A stretch of 64,000 bases of DNA from Agromyces mariniharenae (GCF_008122505.1 NZ_VSSB01000001.1:1472891-1536890), one strand, 5' to 3'. Shown: positions 16,684-26,132, counted from the stretch's first letter. A program made the numbers and translations. Notes: a model not told the origin generated them from the letters alone.

Positions 16684-18060
16684 ATGGTGAAGCGCCAGTT
16701 CCCGAACCCCAAGGAGCTCGCCGAGCTCATGCGGTTCAAGAAGCCGACGATGAACCCCACCGACCGCCGGCTCGAGAAGGCCCTGACGATCTGGGACCTG
16801 CGCGACATCGCGAAGCGGCGCACCCCCAGGGCGCCGTTCGACTACACCGAGGGCGCCGCCGAGGGCGAGCTCTCGCTCGCGCGCGCGCGCCAGGCGTTCC
16901 AGGACGTCGAGTTCCACCCGTCGATCCTGCGCAACGTTCCCGTGGTCGACACGAGCCGCGAGGTGCTCGGCGGCCCGAGCGCGCTGCCGTTCGGCATCGC
17001 CCCCACGGGCTTCACGCGCATGATGCAGACCGAGGGCGAGATCGCGGGCGCCGGCGCCGCAGGGGCAGCGGGCATCCCGTTCACGCTCTCCACGCTCGGC
17101 ACGACCTCGATCGAGGACGTGAAGGCCGCCAACCCGAACGGCCGCAACTGGTTCCAGCTCTACGTGATGCGCAAGCGGGAGATCTCGTACGAGCTCGCGA
17201 AGCGCGCGGCATCCGCCGGCTTCGACACGCTCTTCTTCACCGTCGACACGCCGGTGGCCGGCGCCCGCCTGCGCGACAAGCGCAACGGCTTCTCGATCCC
17301 GCCGCAGCTCACGCCGGGTACGGTCATCAACGCGCTCCCGCGTCCTGCGTGGTGGATCAACTTCCTCACGACGCCGAAGCTCGAGTTCGCGTCGCTGTCG
17401 TCGACGGGCGGCACCGTCGGCGAGCTGCTCGACTCCGCCATGGACCCGACCATCTCGTTCGAGGACCTGGACGTCATCCGCGAGATCTGGCCCGGCAGGA
17501 TCGTGGTCAAGGGCGTGCAGACCGTCGAGGACGCGAAGCTCCTCGCCGACCGCGGCGTCGACGGCATCGTGCTCTCCAACCATGGCGGCCGCCAGCTCGA
17601 CCGTGCGCCCATCCCGTTCCACCTGCTCCCCCACGTGGTGCGCGAGGTCGGGAACGACCTCGAGGTCCACATCGACACCGGCATCATGAACGGCGCCGAC
17701 ATCGTGGCCTCCGTCGCGCTCGGCGCGCGCTTCACGCTCATCGGGCGCGCGTACCTCTACGGCCTCATGGCGGGAGGGCGCCGCGGCGTCGACCGCACGA
17801 TCTCGATCCTGCGCACCGAGGTCGAGCGCACCATGAAGCTGCTCGAGGTCGCCACGCTCGACGAGCTCGGCCCGCAGCACGTCACGCAGCTCGCCCGGCT
17901 CCAGCCCATCGCGAAGCCGGTGGCGGATGCCGCGGAGGCCGCGGTCGCGTCGAAGCCCACGACCGTGCGCTCGCCGCGCCCGTCCGCCGGCGCGAAGAAG
18001 AAGCCCGCAGCGCCCTCCTCGAACGGCCGGGCGGGATCGCGGGCGAAGGTCACGCCGTAG
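16684..18060 (+). CDS. lldD: FMN-dependent L-lactate dehydrogenase / alpha-hydroxyacid oxidase family
   Basis: 458 aa. FMN TIM-barrel: N-terminal [11 protein letters not shown] (about 57), [16 protein letters not shown] (about 157), catalytic-type [12 protein letters not shown] (about 298-309) and TGIMNGADI with IGRAYLYG (about 341-360). Oxidises L-lactate to pyruvate, passing electrons to quinone or oxygen. The C-terminal 60 residues are an Ala/Lys-rich extension not needed for the fold. Follows the LldR gene; it would use the lactate made by the rhamnose pathway. Its last 11 bp overlap the convergent methyltransferase gene. Confidence 0.9.
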   Translation: MVKRQFPNPKELAELMRFKKPTMNPTDRRLEKALTIWDLRDIAKRRTPRAPFDYTEGAAEGELSLARARQAFQDVEFHPSILRNVPVVDTSREVLGGPSALPFGIAPTGFTRMMQTEGEIAGAGAAGAAGIPFTLSTLGTTSIEDVKAANPNGRNWFQLYVMRKREISYELAKRAASAGFDTLFFTVDTPVAGARLRDKRNGFSIPPQLTPGTVINALPRPAWWINFLTTPKLEFASLSSTGGTVGELLDSAMDPTISFEDLDVIREIWPGRIVVKGVQTVEDAKLLADRGVDGIVLSNHGGRQLDRAPIPFHLLPHVVREVGNDLEVHIDTGIMNGADIVASVALGARFTLIGRAYLYGLMAGGRRGVDRTISILRTEVERTMKLLEVATLDELGPQHVTQLARLQPIAKPVADAAEAAVASKPTTVRSPRPSAGAKKKPAAPSSNGRAGSRAKVTP

Positions 18061-18562
18061 CGCGCCCGCGTCGTCGCGGCCACCCCGCGTACCGCGGCAC
18101 CCGCTCGCGGTAGTCCGCCCATTCCTCGCCGAAGGCGCGATGGAGCGCGCGTTCCTCGGCGAGCGCGCCGAGGTGCTCGGCGATCGCGCCCACGGGCAGC
18201 GTGACCGCGACCCAGCCCGACCCGCGGATGACGCCGACTCCGAGGTGGATGAGCCAGCTTCCGACGTACATGGGGTGCCGGCACCAGGCGTACGGCCCGG
18301 TGGTGACCAGCGATTCCGGTTCCTCCAGCCGGAACTCGCCCGCGGTCCGACGTCGCCGCTCCATCAGCGCCCACGCGTCCAGCGCGAAGCCCGCGGCGAG
18401 CGCGAGGAGGCCCGCCGTCAGGTGCAGCGCCCGGGAACCCGGCAACGGCATCGGCCGGACGCGGTCGAGGACGGGGTCGACGACGAGGCCGACCGCCTGG
18501 CCCTCCGGGAATGGGGTGTTGTCGTAGACGGCACGGATGCGCGTCATGACGCTCCGGCTCAT
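18050..18562 (-). CDS. Isoprenylcysteine/phospholipid methyltransferase-like membrane protein
   Basis: 170 aa. Carries the ICMT/PEMT signature [18 protein letters not shown] (about 88-105) and [18 protein letters not shown] near the C-terminus, with several hydrophobic helices. Such enzymes methylate small or lipid acceptors with S-adenosylmethionine; the acceptor here is unknown. Start ATG 18562 overlaps the stop of the PQ-loop gene by ATGA, arguing for translational coupling. Confidence 0.83.
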   Translation of the reverse strand: MSRSVMTRIRAVYDNTPFPEGQAVGLVVDPVLDRVRPMPLPGSRALHLTAGLLALAAGFALDAWALMERRRRTAGEFRLEEPESLVTTGPYAWCRHPMYVGSWLIHLGVGVIRGSGWVAVTLPVGAIAEHLGALAEERALHRAFGEEWADYRERVPRYAGWPRRRGRATA

Positions 18563-18876
18563 GGCACCCGCTCCGGTTCTGCAGGGACGTGCACCTCCGT
18601 CGTGCTCGGCGCTCGCGATGGCGCCCGGTACCGCAGGAACCACACGAGCATGAGCGCGGAGGCCACGAGGTAGAACCCGTGCAGCAGCCAGATCGGGCCG
18701 AACGGGAGCGCGAACACGTACACGGAGTGCACGAGGTTGCCCGCGTTCGTGATCGCGAGGTTGCCGAGGCTGTACGACGAGAGGTCCTTCGTGCGCGCGG
18801 CCTTCACCAGCATGGGCAGGTAGCTCATGGCGAAGAGGCCGGTCGACACGACGCCGGCGAACACGGCGAGGTCCAT
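18559..18876 (-). CDS. PQ-loop (SemiSWEET-like) small membrane protein
   Basis: 105 aa, three predicted helices (AVFAGVVSTGLFAMSYLPMLV, LAITNAGNLVHSVYVFAL, IWLLHGFYLVASALMLVWFL). The segment SYLPMLVKAARTKDLSSYS has the PQ-loop layout of SemiSWEET half-transporters, with a Leu-Pro instead of Pro-Gln. Substrate unknown; sugars are one possibility. It is translationally coupled to the downstream methyltransferase gene. Confidence 0.75.
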   Translation of the reverse strand: MDLAVFAGVVSTGLFAMSYLPMLVKAARTKDLSSYSLGNLAITNAGNLVHSVYVFALPFGPIWLLHGFYLVASALMLVWFLRYRAPSRAPSTTEVHVPAEPERVP

Positions 18877-19030
18877 GACACCGAAGCTAGGCGCGGCGGC
18901 CGGCCGCGGCATCGGGAGAATCCCCCATTCGGGCGCGCCGGACGGAGTCGTTCGACGCGCCGATCGGAGCGTCGCCGTGATCGTCCGCAGGTGGTGACCC
19001 GCTCCGGGCCTGGTCCTGTCGGCGGCGAGA

Positions 19031-19555
19031 TCAGGGCGCAGGGCGGCGCGGGCGGCCGCCGGCATGCTCGATCCGCTTCGCACGACGCCGGAGCTGCTTC
19101 ATGTCCTTCTTCGCCTGCTCCTTCTCGGTCGGCGTGGTCACGGATTGCACGACCGTGTGGAGGGCGACCGACTTCGCCATCTTCTGCACCTGCTTGGCCT
19201 GCTTGCGACGGCGTTTCAGGGTCTTCGCCCGGGCCTTGGCGCGGGCCTCGGCGTCGGTGTCCTTCGGCGTCGCCTTGGCCTTGCCGACGTCCCCGCTCGG
19301 GCCCATCCGCAGCGAGGCCCGCTCGAGCTTCGCCGACGCGCGGGCGGCCTGCCGCGCGGCACGGCGCGGATCCGCGTCGCGGCCGGCCTCCGCTGCGCGG
19401 CGCGTCGTCGCGGCATCCGCCACGACCGCCTCGAACTTCGCCCGCGGGCCGCCCTTCGGCAGCTGCTTCGCGAGCTTGCCCGCCTCCTTCTCCGCCTTGC
19501 GGGCGGCGCGGATGGCGGACTTCGCCTGCTTCCGGTCGTCGCGCTGCGTGGCCAT
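19031..19555 (-). CDS. Lys/Ala/Arg-rich basic hypothetical protein
   Basis: 174 aa, strongly basic, nearly all helix-forming residues (AKSAIRAARKAEKEAGKLAKQL, KTLKRRRKQAKQVQKMAKS). It resembles histone-like or nucleic-acid-binding tails more than an enzyme, but no family is recognised. It begins 5 bp after the stop of the next gene upstream, so the two form an operon. Confidence 0.65.
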   Translation of the reverse strand: MATQRDDRKQAKSAIRAARKAEKEAGKLAKQLPKGGPRAKFEAVVADAATTRRAAEAGRDADPRRAARQAARASAKLERASLRMGPSGDVGKAKATPKDTDAEARAKARAKTLKRRRKQAKQVQKMAKSVALHTVVQSVTTPTEKEQAKKDMKQLRRRAKRIEHAGGRPRRPAP

Positions 19556-19560
19556 GTCGA

Positions 19561-19908
19561 TCAGTCCTCGTCGATGAGGTCGAGCAGCTTCTTCGCCTCG
19601 TCGCGGATCTCGTCGTGGTCGAACTGCCCCGCGCGGCTCTCGGCCGAGATCACGGCGCAGCGGTGCACCTTGGCGAAGTCGCCGTAGGGGAAGCTGTAGT
19701 GCCCCTTGGTGTCGCGGTCCATGTCGTCGTCGACCCCGAGGTGCCACTTGCTGTACTCGCCCCAGCCGTGCTTGTCGATGAAGTCGTTCTCGTCCTCCGC
19801 GCTGGGGGCGTCCTCACTCCAGGCGTCGCGCTCGTCGCGCACGACCTTGCCGTCGCGCACGAGCGAGCGGGCGTGCCGGAGTCCGGTCTGGTTCAGCTTC
19901 ACGGCCAT
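19561..19908 (-). CDS. Conserved actinobacterial hypothetical protein (DAWSE / GDFxKVHRC type)
   Basis: 115 aa, acidic. Shows the pattern of a small protein widespread in actinobacteria: HARSLVRDGKVVRDERDAWS, FIDKHGWGEYSKWHLGVDDD, FPYGDFAKVHRCAVISAES. No assigned function. Cotranscribed with the basic protein downstream (5-bp gap); an acidic-basic pair might interact, which is speculation. Confidence 0.8.
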   Translation of the reverse strand: MAVKLNQTGLRHARSLVRDGKVVRDERDAWSEDAPSAEDENDFIDKHGWGEYSKWHLGVDDDMDRDTKGHYSFPYGDFAKVHRCAVISAESRAGQFDHDEIRDEAKKLLDLIDED

Positions 19909-20005
19909 CCGTCGGCTCCCTTCGTCGGATCGCGCTCGCGATGCGATCACCCCGTGTCTACGGGGAGCCGCCGCCGGCGTCAACGGGTTGCGGGAACGCG
20001 TGGAT

Positions 20006-20075
20006 GCAGGAAGGAACGGCCGACACGCGGCATCCGGTCGACCGCGGCACGCGGCGGATGCCACGTTGTTCCTGC
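20006..20075. terminator. Imperfect hairpin after the 20.1-20.8 kb gene
   Basis: GCAGGAA (20006-20012) and TTCCTGC (20069-20075) close a stem-loop that also pairs GCGGCATCCG with CGGATGCCACG. It lies between two reverse-strand genes, 14 bp past the stop of the upstream one. No T-tract. Confidence 0.5.
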
Positions 20076-20089
20076 GTTCGCGGAGCGAC

Positions 20090-20797
20090 TCAGCTGCGGA
20101 CGACCGCCGGCACGCCCGCCTCGGGAAGGTCGGCGTCCATCATGAGGACGGCCGGCTCGGACGGCGCGTCCACGAACCGTTCCGTGTCGGAGACGGCGGC
20201 GGCGAGCAGCGCGACGAGTCGATCGTCGGGATCCGCGACGCACGCCCGCGCGATCCCGTCGACGGCGCCCGTCACGATGCCCCGGCACTGTCGCGCGGTC
20301 ATGCCCGGACGGCGTCCCCGGCCGATCTCCGCGATGAACCGGGCAGCCCACTCGTCGGCGCCGGGGTCGACGCGCAGGGCGCCCTCCGCCAGCTCCCGCG
20401 CGTCCGCGGCGAACTCGTCGTCACGGTCGGCGAGGATCTCGAGCGCGACGCGCAGCCCCACGGCCTGCGAGCGCTGGCGCTCCTCGGCGGCGATGGGCAG
20501 GGCGGCGCTGGCGGCCCGCACCGCGAGCACGACGTCGAGCATCGGGTCGTCGCTCGTCAGCCCGATCACCCTCGGGATGAGCGGCGTGAGCTGCGCTCGG
20601 CCCGCGTCGCTCGTGCGGTCGTTCACCAGGCGGGCGAGGTGCGCGAGGGTGCCGTGCGTGCAGGCGGGATGGTCGCTCCAGCGTTCGCCTGCGAGGTACG
20701 ACGCGAACTCCATGAAGCACGCCCCGCGCCGCGCTGAGTGGTGCCGGCCCGGGGAGAGGATCGGCATGACATCCGGGTGAACCATCGAGTCGCGCAT
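20090..20797 (-). CDS. Conserved hypothetical protein (actinobacterial, RHHSARRGACFMEF type)
   Basis: 235 aa, soluble, mostly helical. The N-terminal block HHSARRGACFMEFASYLAGE and WSDHPACTHGTLAHLARLVND are the most recognisable; this pattern recurs in actinobacterial proteins without assigned function. Its Cys/His content could suggest metal binding but no defined site is seen. ATG 20797 has AGGGAGG upstream. Monocistronic or followed by the hairpin at 20006-20075. Confidence 0.75.
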   Translation of the reverse strand: MRDSMVHPDVMPILSPGRHHSARRGACFMEFASYLAGERWSDHPACTHGTLAHLARLVNDRTSDAGRAQLTPLIPRVIGLTSDDPMLDVVLAVRAASAALPIAAEERQRSQAVGLRVALEILADRDDEFAADARELAEGALRVDPGADEWAARFIAEIGRGRRPGMTARQCRGIVTGAVDGIARACVADPDDRLVALLAAAVSDTERFVDAPSEPAVLMMDADLPEAGVPAVVRS

Positions 20798-20899
20798 GGG
20801 ACCTCCCTCGCTCCTTCCACTGTGCGCTCGTCGCAGCCGGGATACAAGGGGTGTGTCGGAAGACGCGCGGGAGCCGCGACCGTCGAGCCGGTGCCCTCG

Positions 20900-21586
20900 C
20901 TAGACCTCGATCGCGCCGCCGCGTTCCGTGAGGTGCCGACGCAGGGTGAGCTCGGGGTCGGCCGCCTGCCGCGCGCGGTAGCCCGCGAAGTCGAGCTGGG
21001 CGCGCAGGCTCTCCCCCCGGCGCATCCGATCGGCCTGCGCGGTCTCGGTCCGCTGGATCGCGAGCGCGGTCTCGACCAACGCGTCGACGTGCACGGATGC
21101 CACGACGAGCACGCCGTCGTCGTCGGCGAACACGTGGTCGTCCTCCCCCACCGTCACGCCGTCGAGCACCGCGGACGCCATCCGCCGTCCGGCCGGCGGG
21201 ACCCGACGCGGACCGTACGGGCACGCGCCGAGGCTGAACACGGGAAGCCCGATCTCGCGCAGCTGAGCGGTGTCGCGGTGCAGGCCCCAGATCACCATGC
21301 CCGCGAGCCCGGCGCGCTCGGCCTCGAGCACCATGAGGTCGCCGACGCACGCCTCGTCGAGCCGGCCGCCGTTGTCGACGACCATGATCGTGCCGGGCGG
21401 TGCGTCGTCGATCGTCTCGAGCAGCACGTCGACGCTGCCGAGGTGCGTCACCGGCCGGGCGGGCCCGGCGATCGGCGCGGTCGGAAGCAGGGAACGGAGC
21501 GACACGGGCGCCAGGCGCGCCTCGACGCCGAGGCGGAGGGCGGCGTCGGCGACGGCGGCGGTGGGCGGCACGATCTCGATGGACAT
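20900..21586 (-). CDS. RraA family protein (HMG/CHA aldolase-like)
   Basis: 228 aa. RraA fold motifs: TIMVVDNGGRLDEACVGDLM (about 66-85) and GMVIWGLHRDTAQL (about 96-109), the latter holding the Arg-Asp pair that binds substrate and metal in HMG/CHA aldolases. In many bacteria such proteins are aldolases of 4-hydroxy-4-methyl-2-oxoglutarate type rather than RNase E regulators. No pathway neighbours are visible. Single gene. Confidence 0.85.
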   Translation of the reverse strand: MSIEIVPPTAAVADAALRLGVEARLAPVSLRSLLPTAPIAGPARPVTHLGSVDVLLETIDDAPPGTIMVVDNGGRLDEACVGDLMVLEAERAGLAGMVIWGLHRDTAQLREIGLPVFSLGACPYGPRRVPPAGRRMASAVLDGVTVGEDDHVFADDDGVLVVASVHVDALVETALAIQRTETAQADRMRRGESLRAQLDFAGYRARQAADPELTLRRHLTERGGAIEV

Positions 21587-21916
21587 GCGGCGATGCTACT
21601 GAACGGGTCCGCGGCGGCAAGGTGCGCACCTGCCGAGCTGCGTCGGCTTCCCGCCATCCCCGCCGACACGATTCGCGGCGATCCGTCCAAACTGCAGGAA
21701 CACTCGGCCGAAGCGCCGAGCGCGGGCTGCCCTCGGACGGCGTGTCGCTCGGAAGTTCCTGCAGCTCGTCGCGTTCGCACCACGAACACGACGGAGAGCC
21801 GGGAGTCGAAACCCCGGCCGTCGTGTCGCGAACGACGTGCGGTGCTACCCCTGCGCGTTCGCCGCCGCGAGCAGCTGCTCCACCTGTGTGCAACGACGAG
21901 TCCGTAGCATGCAGGT
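21587..21916. other. 330-bp intergenic region with two nested palindromes
   Basis: No gene seen. It contains CTGCAGGAAC (21692-21701) paired with GTTCCTGCAG (21755-21764), and a second hairpin between 21773 and 21831 in which ACACGACGG and CCGTCGTGT pair, with an inner CCGGG/CCCGG stem. It separates two divergent genes, so these are not terminators of either; they could be regulatory or mobile palindromes. Confidence 0.6.
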
Positions 21917-22492
21917 ATGGCACGCAGGGGTTCGTACGCGAAGGGCATCGCGAAGCGCGAGGAGATCCTCACCGCGGCGCTCGACGTGATCGCCCGGAAC
22001 GGCTATCGCCGCACCTCGGTGCGCGAGCTCGCCGACGCGGTGGGCCTCAGCCAGGCCGGGCTCCTGCACTACTTCTCCTCGAAGGAGGAGCTCTTCCAGG
22101 AGATCCTCCGCAAGCGCGACGAGGTCGACGCCTCCGCGTTCGAGAGCATGCACGAGTCGCCGATCGAGGGCTTCTTCGCCGTGATCCGGCACAACTCCGA
22201 GGTGCCCGGGCTCGTGCAGCTGTACGCGCAGGTGTCCACCGAGGCGGGTGATCCCGACCACCCGGCGCGCGAGTTCTTCATCGAGCGCTACAAGCAGTTC
22301 CGGGCGATGTTCTCGCAGCTCATCCGCGACGAGCAGGCTGCGGGCCGCATCGACGCCGACCTCGACGCCGACCGCATCGCCAACCTGTTCCTCGCCGCCG
22401 CCGACGGCCTGCAGACCCAGTGGATGCTCGATCCCTCGATCGACATGGCCGACCACGTCGCCTACCTCTGGCAGCTCGTCACGCGGGCCTGA
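21917..22492 (+). CDS. TetR/AcrR family transcriptional regulator
   Basis: 191 aa. Helix-turn-helix at about 15-60 (ILTAALDVIARNGYRRTSVR, ADAVGLSQAGLLHYFSSKEE), with a C-terminal helical domain of the broad-ligand type. The esterase gene starts 10 bp after its stop with a GAGGAG site overlapping the stop, so the pair is an operon and the regulator probably responds to an ester or its product. Confidence 0.88.
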   Translation: MARRGSYAKGIAKREEILTAALDVIARNGYRRTSVRELADAVGLSQAGLLHYFSSKEELFQEILRKRDEVDASAFESMHESPIEGFFAVIRHNSEVPGLVQLYAQVSTEAGDPDHPAREFFIERYKQFRAMFSQLIRDEQAAGRIDADLDADRIANLFLAAADGLQTQWMLDPSIDMADHVAYLWQLVTRA

Positions 22493-22502
22493 GGAGCACC
22501 AC

Positions 22503-24002
22503 GTGACCCAGACCGGCATCGAGGCCCTCGTCGAGGTCGTCACCCGGGCGGGCCGCGTGCGCGGCCGATGGCGGGCGGATGCCGCGGGCCACCGCTCTGC
22601 GGCCTTCCTCGGCATCCCGTTCGCCGAGCCGCCCGTCGGCGAGCGCCGCTTCGCGGCGCCGATGCCGAAGGCGCCGTGGGACGGCGTGCTCGACGCCCTC
22701 GAGTTCGGCGCGACCGCGCAGCGCGGCGACCCCGGCGTGACGCTCATCCCCGAGCCGTCGGTGCCGGGCGAGTCGACGCTGAACGTGAACGTCTTCACGC
22801 CGTCGCCGTCGCCGGCCGAGCCCGGCGATGGGCTCCCGGTGCTCGTCTGGATCCACGGCGGCGGATACTTCGCCGGCTCGCCCGCGAGCACCTGGTACGA
22901 CGGGTGCGCCTTCAACCGCGACGGCGTCGTCACCGTGACGATCTCCTACCGGCTCGGGTTCGACGGGTTCGGCTGGATCGCCGACGCGCCGATGAACCGT
23001 GGCGCGCTCGACTGGCTGCTCGCGCTCGAGTGGGTGCGCGACAACGTCGCGGCGTTCGGCGGCGACCCCGATCGCGTCACGATCGCCGGACAGTCCGCCG
23101 GTGGCGGCGCGGTGCTCACGCTGCTCGGGATGCCGCGCGCCCAGGGCCTGTTCCACGGCGTGTACGCGATCTCGGGCGCCACCGCCGACGTCGCGGCCGA
23201 TCGCGCCGAGCGGATCGGCCGCCGGGTCGCCGAGCTCGGCGGCGTCGAGCCGACGCGCGCCGGCTTCTCGACGCTCGAACCCGACCGGGTCATCGAGCTG
23301 CAGCAGCAGGCGACGACGCCCGACGGCGACGGCGCGTCCCAGCTCGGCGCGCTGCTCGAGGACGGACTGGCCCTCGGACCGGCGGTCGACGGCGACCTCA
23401 TCCCGCGCCCGACGCACGAATCGATCGCCGCCGGCGTCGGCGCGGGCATCCCGCTCGTGCTCGGCGCCACCGACGACGAGTTCACGATGGCGTTCACCCC
23501 CGCGAAGCACAAGCTGCGCTGGATCCCGGCGAGCCTGGCGCTGCGCCGCATGGGCATGCCGAAGGCGACGAGGAGGGCGTGGCTCGCCGCGAACCGCGAC
23601 GTGCGCTCCCGCGGCACGGCGTTCGTGCTCGGGCGCTACGTCACCGACCGCGTGTTCCGCACGACGATCCCCCAGGTCGCCGGACTGCGCGCGGATGCCC
23701 CGACCTGGGTCTACCGCTTCGCCTGGCGTTCGCCGGCGTTCGCGGCATCCGTGCACCGCCTCGACGTGCCGTTCTTCTTCGACTGCCTCGACTCGGAGCG
23801 CGTCGAGCCGCTCGCCGGCCCCAATCCGCCGCAGGCGCTCGCCGACGCGGTGCATTCCGCGGCCGTCGCGTTCGTCACGCGGGGCGACCCCGGCTGGGCG
23901 CGATGGACCGACGCCGCGCGGGTCATCCGCGTGTGGGACGAGCCCAGGATCGTCGACCGGCGCGACGGCTACGCGGAGGTCGCGGCACTCCTCGACGCCT
24001 GA
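22503..24002 (+). CDS. Type B carboxylesterase (para-nitrobenzyl esterase family)
   Basis: 499 aa. Oxyanion motif IHGGGYF (about 119), nucleophile GQSAGG (about 198), acidic member near DDEFTMAF (about 326) and a His near AVHSAAVAF late in the chain. No signal peptide, so cytoplasmic. The first residues FLGIPFAEPPVGERRF are classic for the family. GTG 22503 chosen because GAGGAG precedes it by 6 nt. Substrate unknown. Confidence 0.9.
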   Translation: MTQTGIEALVEVVTRAGRVRGRWRADAAGHRSAAFLGIPFAEPPVGERRFAAPMPKAPWDGVLDALEFGATAQRGDPGVTLIPEPSVPGESTLNVNVFTPSPSPAEPGDGLPVLVWIHGGGYFAGSPASTWYDGCAFNRDGVVTVTISYRLGFDGFGWIADAPMNRGALDWLLALEWVRDNVAAFGGDPDRVTIAGQSAGGGAVLTLLGMPRAQGLFHGVYAISGATADVAADRAERIGRRVAELGGVEPTRAGFSTLEPDRVIELQQQATTPDGDGASQLGALLEDGLALGPAVDGDLIPRPTHESIAAGVGAGIPLVLGATDDEFTMAFTPAKHKLRWIPASLALRRMGMPKATRRAWLAANRDVRSRGTAFVLGRYVTDRVFRTTIPQVAGLRADAPTWVYRFAWRSPAFAASVHRLDVPFFFDCLDSERVEPLAGPNPPQALADAVHSAAVAFVTRGDPGWARWTDAARVIRVWDEPRIVDRRDGYAEVAALLDA

Positions 24003-24055
24003 CCCCCTGAACGGGGTACGTGACCGGCGACGACACGCGGCTGCATGCTTGCGAC

Positions 24056-25339
24056 ATGACGAACGTCGGCGAGACATCCGTTCCCACGTCGACCGGCCCC
24101 CTGGGCGTGCATCGGGAGCACTCCGCCCTCGTCCTCGAACACCTCGTGACCCACGGCAGCGCCACACGCAGCGAGCTCGCCCATGCGACGGGCCTCGGGC
24201 GCGGTGCGATCGCCGGGCTCACTGCGCGACTCATCGAGGCGGGCATCGTGCGTCCGGCCGAGCAGGACCCGACGGGCGACGGTCGCGCGACCCCGCTCTC
24301 GCTCGCCGCGGCCGACCACGTCGTCGTGACGACCGTGCTCCGCGTCGACGAGGCGGTGGCGACCGTGGCCAGCCTCTCGGGCGACGAGCTCGCCCGGTTC
24401 GACGTCCCGATCGTCGTGGTCGACGACGTCGCCGTCCCCGATGACGCGCCGCCCGCACCCCGTGCGCCCTCGGCGTCGGCACTCGCCCTCGACGCGAACG
24501 GCATCGCGCTCGCCCGGGCCCTCGCCTGGGCCGAGCGCGCCGGGCGCCCGATCGCCGACGTCACGGTGCTCGTCGACGGCGCGGTCGCGGGCACCCCGGC
24601 GGTGGTCGTGAACGACGGCCGGCTCGGCGCCGAACCCGTCGATGTGCTCGGCGAGCTGCGTGCCCGCGTGCCCGGCCTCAGGCCCGTCGAGTCGGTGCTC
24701 CTCCTGCCCCTCACGCTGCAGTCCGCGGCCGTCGCGGCCGCGGTCGCCGAACGCGCCGAGCTGCCCGGCGTCGACGACGTGCTCTTCGTCTCGGGCGACA
24801 CGGGCGTGACCGCCGCGGTCGTCACCGGCGGGGCGCCGTTGCGCGGCGCACACGGACTCGCCGCGACCTTCGGGCACCTGCCCGTGCTGCAGGACGGCGT
24901 GCGCTGCGAGTGCGGCCAGCGCGGATGCCTCGCGACGGTCGCCGCGGCCGACGTCGTGCTGGCGCGCGCGGGCCTCGACCACCTCGCCGCGACGCGCGGG
25001 CACACGGCCGCACTCGAGGAGCTCGTCACGCGCATCGCCGCGGCCGAGGATCGGGCGCGCTGGTCGTGGCTCGACGCCGCGCACTGGATCGGCCGCGCGC
25101 TGCAGCTGGTCACGCCGACCGTGGATCCCGCCGTGGTCGTGGTCGGCGGCTACTGGGGCCGGCTCGTCGCCGACATCGACACGGCGTACCGCTCGAACCG
25201 GCCCACCATCGGCGGCGGCGCGCTCGAGGCGATACCCGCCATCGCGGCGGCGCGGGTCGGCGCGGATGCCGCGCTCGTGGGCGCGCGCTGGCAGGCGCGT
25301 GAGCGGCTGCTCGCCGAGCCGCTGCTCCTGGCCGGCTGA
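24056..25339 (+). CDS. ROK family transcriptional regulator/kinase-like protein
   Basis: 427 aa. N-terminal winged helix (about 30-70: ATRSELAHATGLGRGAIAGL) followed by a ROK domain with the zinc motif GHLPVLQDGVRCECGQRGC (about 267-285). The canonical DxGGT phosphate-binding segment is not obvious, so it is more likely a sugar-responsive repressor of the NagC/XylR kind than an active kinase. GTG 24020 is an alternative start. No sugar genes adjoin it. Confidence 0.85.
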   Translation: MTNVGETSVPTSTGPLGVHREHSALVLEHLVTHGSATRSELAHATGLGRGAIAGLTARLIEAGIVRPAEQDPTGDGRATPLSLAAADHVVVTTVLRVDEAVATVASLSGDELARFDVPIVVVDDVAVPDDAPPAPRAPSASALALDANGIALARALAWAERAGRPIADVTVLVDGAVAGTPAVVVNDGRLGAEPVDVLGELRARVPGLRPVESVLLLPLTLQSAAVAAAVAERAELPGVDDVLFVSGDTGVTAAVVTGGAPLRGAHGLAATFGHLPVLQDGVRCECGQRGCLATVAAADVVLARAGLDHLAATRGHTAALEELVTRIAAAEDRARWSWLDAAHWIGRALQLVTPTVDPAVVVVGGYWGRLVADIDTAYRSNRPTIGGGALEAIPAIAAARVGADAALVGARWQARERLLAEPLLLAG

Positions 25340-25352
25340 CGCGGAGCGCGCG

Positions 25353-26132
25353 TCACGTGCGCGAGCGCCCGGCCGACCCGCTGTTGCTCGCCGGCTGCGG
25401 CCGGTGCCCGAACAGCGACCGCAGGCCCCATCCGGTGACGCGCAGGGTCGCCTCGACCACGATCGCCGGGCTCATCTTCGAGCGCCCGTGTCGACGCTCG
25501 ACGAACGTCACGGGCACCTCGACGACCGTGAGGCCCGCCTCGCGTGCGTGCCAGAGCATGTCGACCTGGAACCCGTAGCCGCGGGTGTGCACGTCCTCCA
25601 GGCGGATGCGGCGCAGCGCGTCGGCGCGGAACGCCCGGTACCCGGCCGTGGCGTCGCGCGTGTCGAGCCGCAGCACCATGCGCGCATAGGCGCTCCCCCA
25701 TCGCGAGAGCAGCTCCCGGTGACGCGGCCAGTTCTCGATGGACCCGCCCGGGATCCAGCGCGAGCCGATCACGAGGTCGGCGCCGCCCGCGGCATCCGTC
25801 GGCTCGAGCGCCGCGAGCAACCGGGGCAGTTGCTCTGGCAGGTGCGACCCGTCGGCGTCGAGCTGCACGATCGGGTCGAATCCGCGATCGAGCGCCCAGC
25901 CGAACGCTTCGAGGTAGGCCGCGCCCAACCCGTCCTTCGTGCGCCGGTGCAGCACGTGCACGGCGCCGTCGGCGGCGGCGAGCTCGTCGGCCAGCTCGCC
26001 CGTTCCGTCGGGCGAGCTGTCGTCGACCACGAGCACGGATGCCTCGGGCACGGCCGCGCGCACGCGGGCGATCGTGTCGGCGAGGCTCTCGCGCTCGTTG
26101 TAGGTCGGTATCACGACGAGTGTGCCGGCCAT
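25353..26132 (-). CDS. ppm1: Polyprenol monophosphomannose synthase (GT2)
   Basis: 259 aa. GT2 fold: VVIPTYNERESLADTI (about 6), VVDDSSPDGTG (about 35), acceptor DxD-type LDADGSHLPEQLP (about 91), RWIPGGSIENWP (about 127) and TRGYGFQVDML. Transfers mannose from GDP-mannose to polyprenyl phosphate at the inner face of the membrane, supplying mannosylation of lipoglycans and proteins. Length equals the catalytic domain alone, without the lipoprotein acyltransferase-like domain fused in some mycobacteria. Start chosen by GAGGGAG upstream. Confidence 0.9.
   Translation of the reverse strand: MAGTLVVIPTYNERESLADTIARVRAAVPEASVLVVDDSSPDGTGELADELAAADGAVHVLHRRTKDGLGAAYLEAFGWALDRGFDPIVQLDADGSHLPEQLPRLLAALEPTDAAGGADLVIGSRWIPGGSIENWPRHRELLSRWGSAYARMVLRLDTRDATAGYRAFRADALRRIRLEDVHTRGYGFQVDMLWHAREAGLTVVEVPVTFVERRHGRSKMSPAIVVEATLRVTGWGLRSLFGHRPQPASNSGSAGRSRT

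Noticed and set aside
24056..25339. Active ROK sugar kinase
   Set aside because: A clear N-terminal winged helix and no obvious DxGGT phosphate loop point to a regulator.
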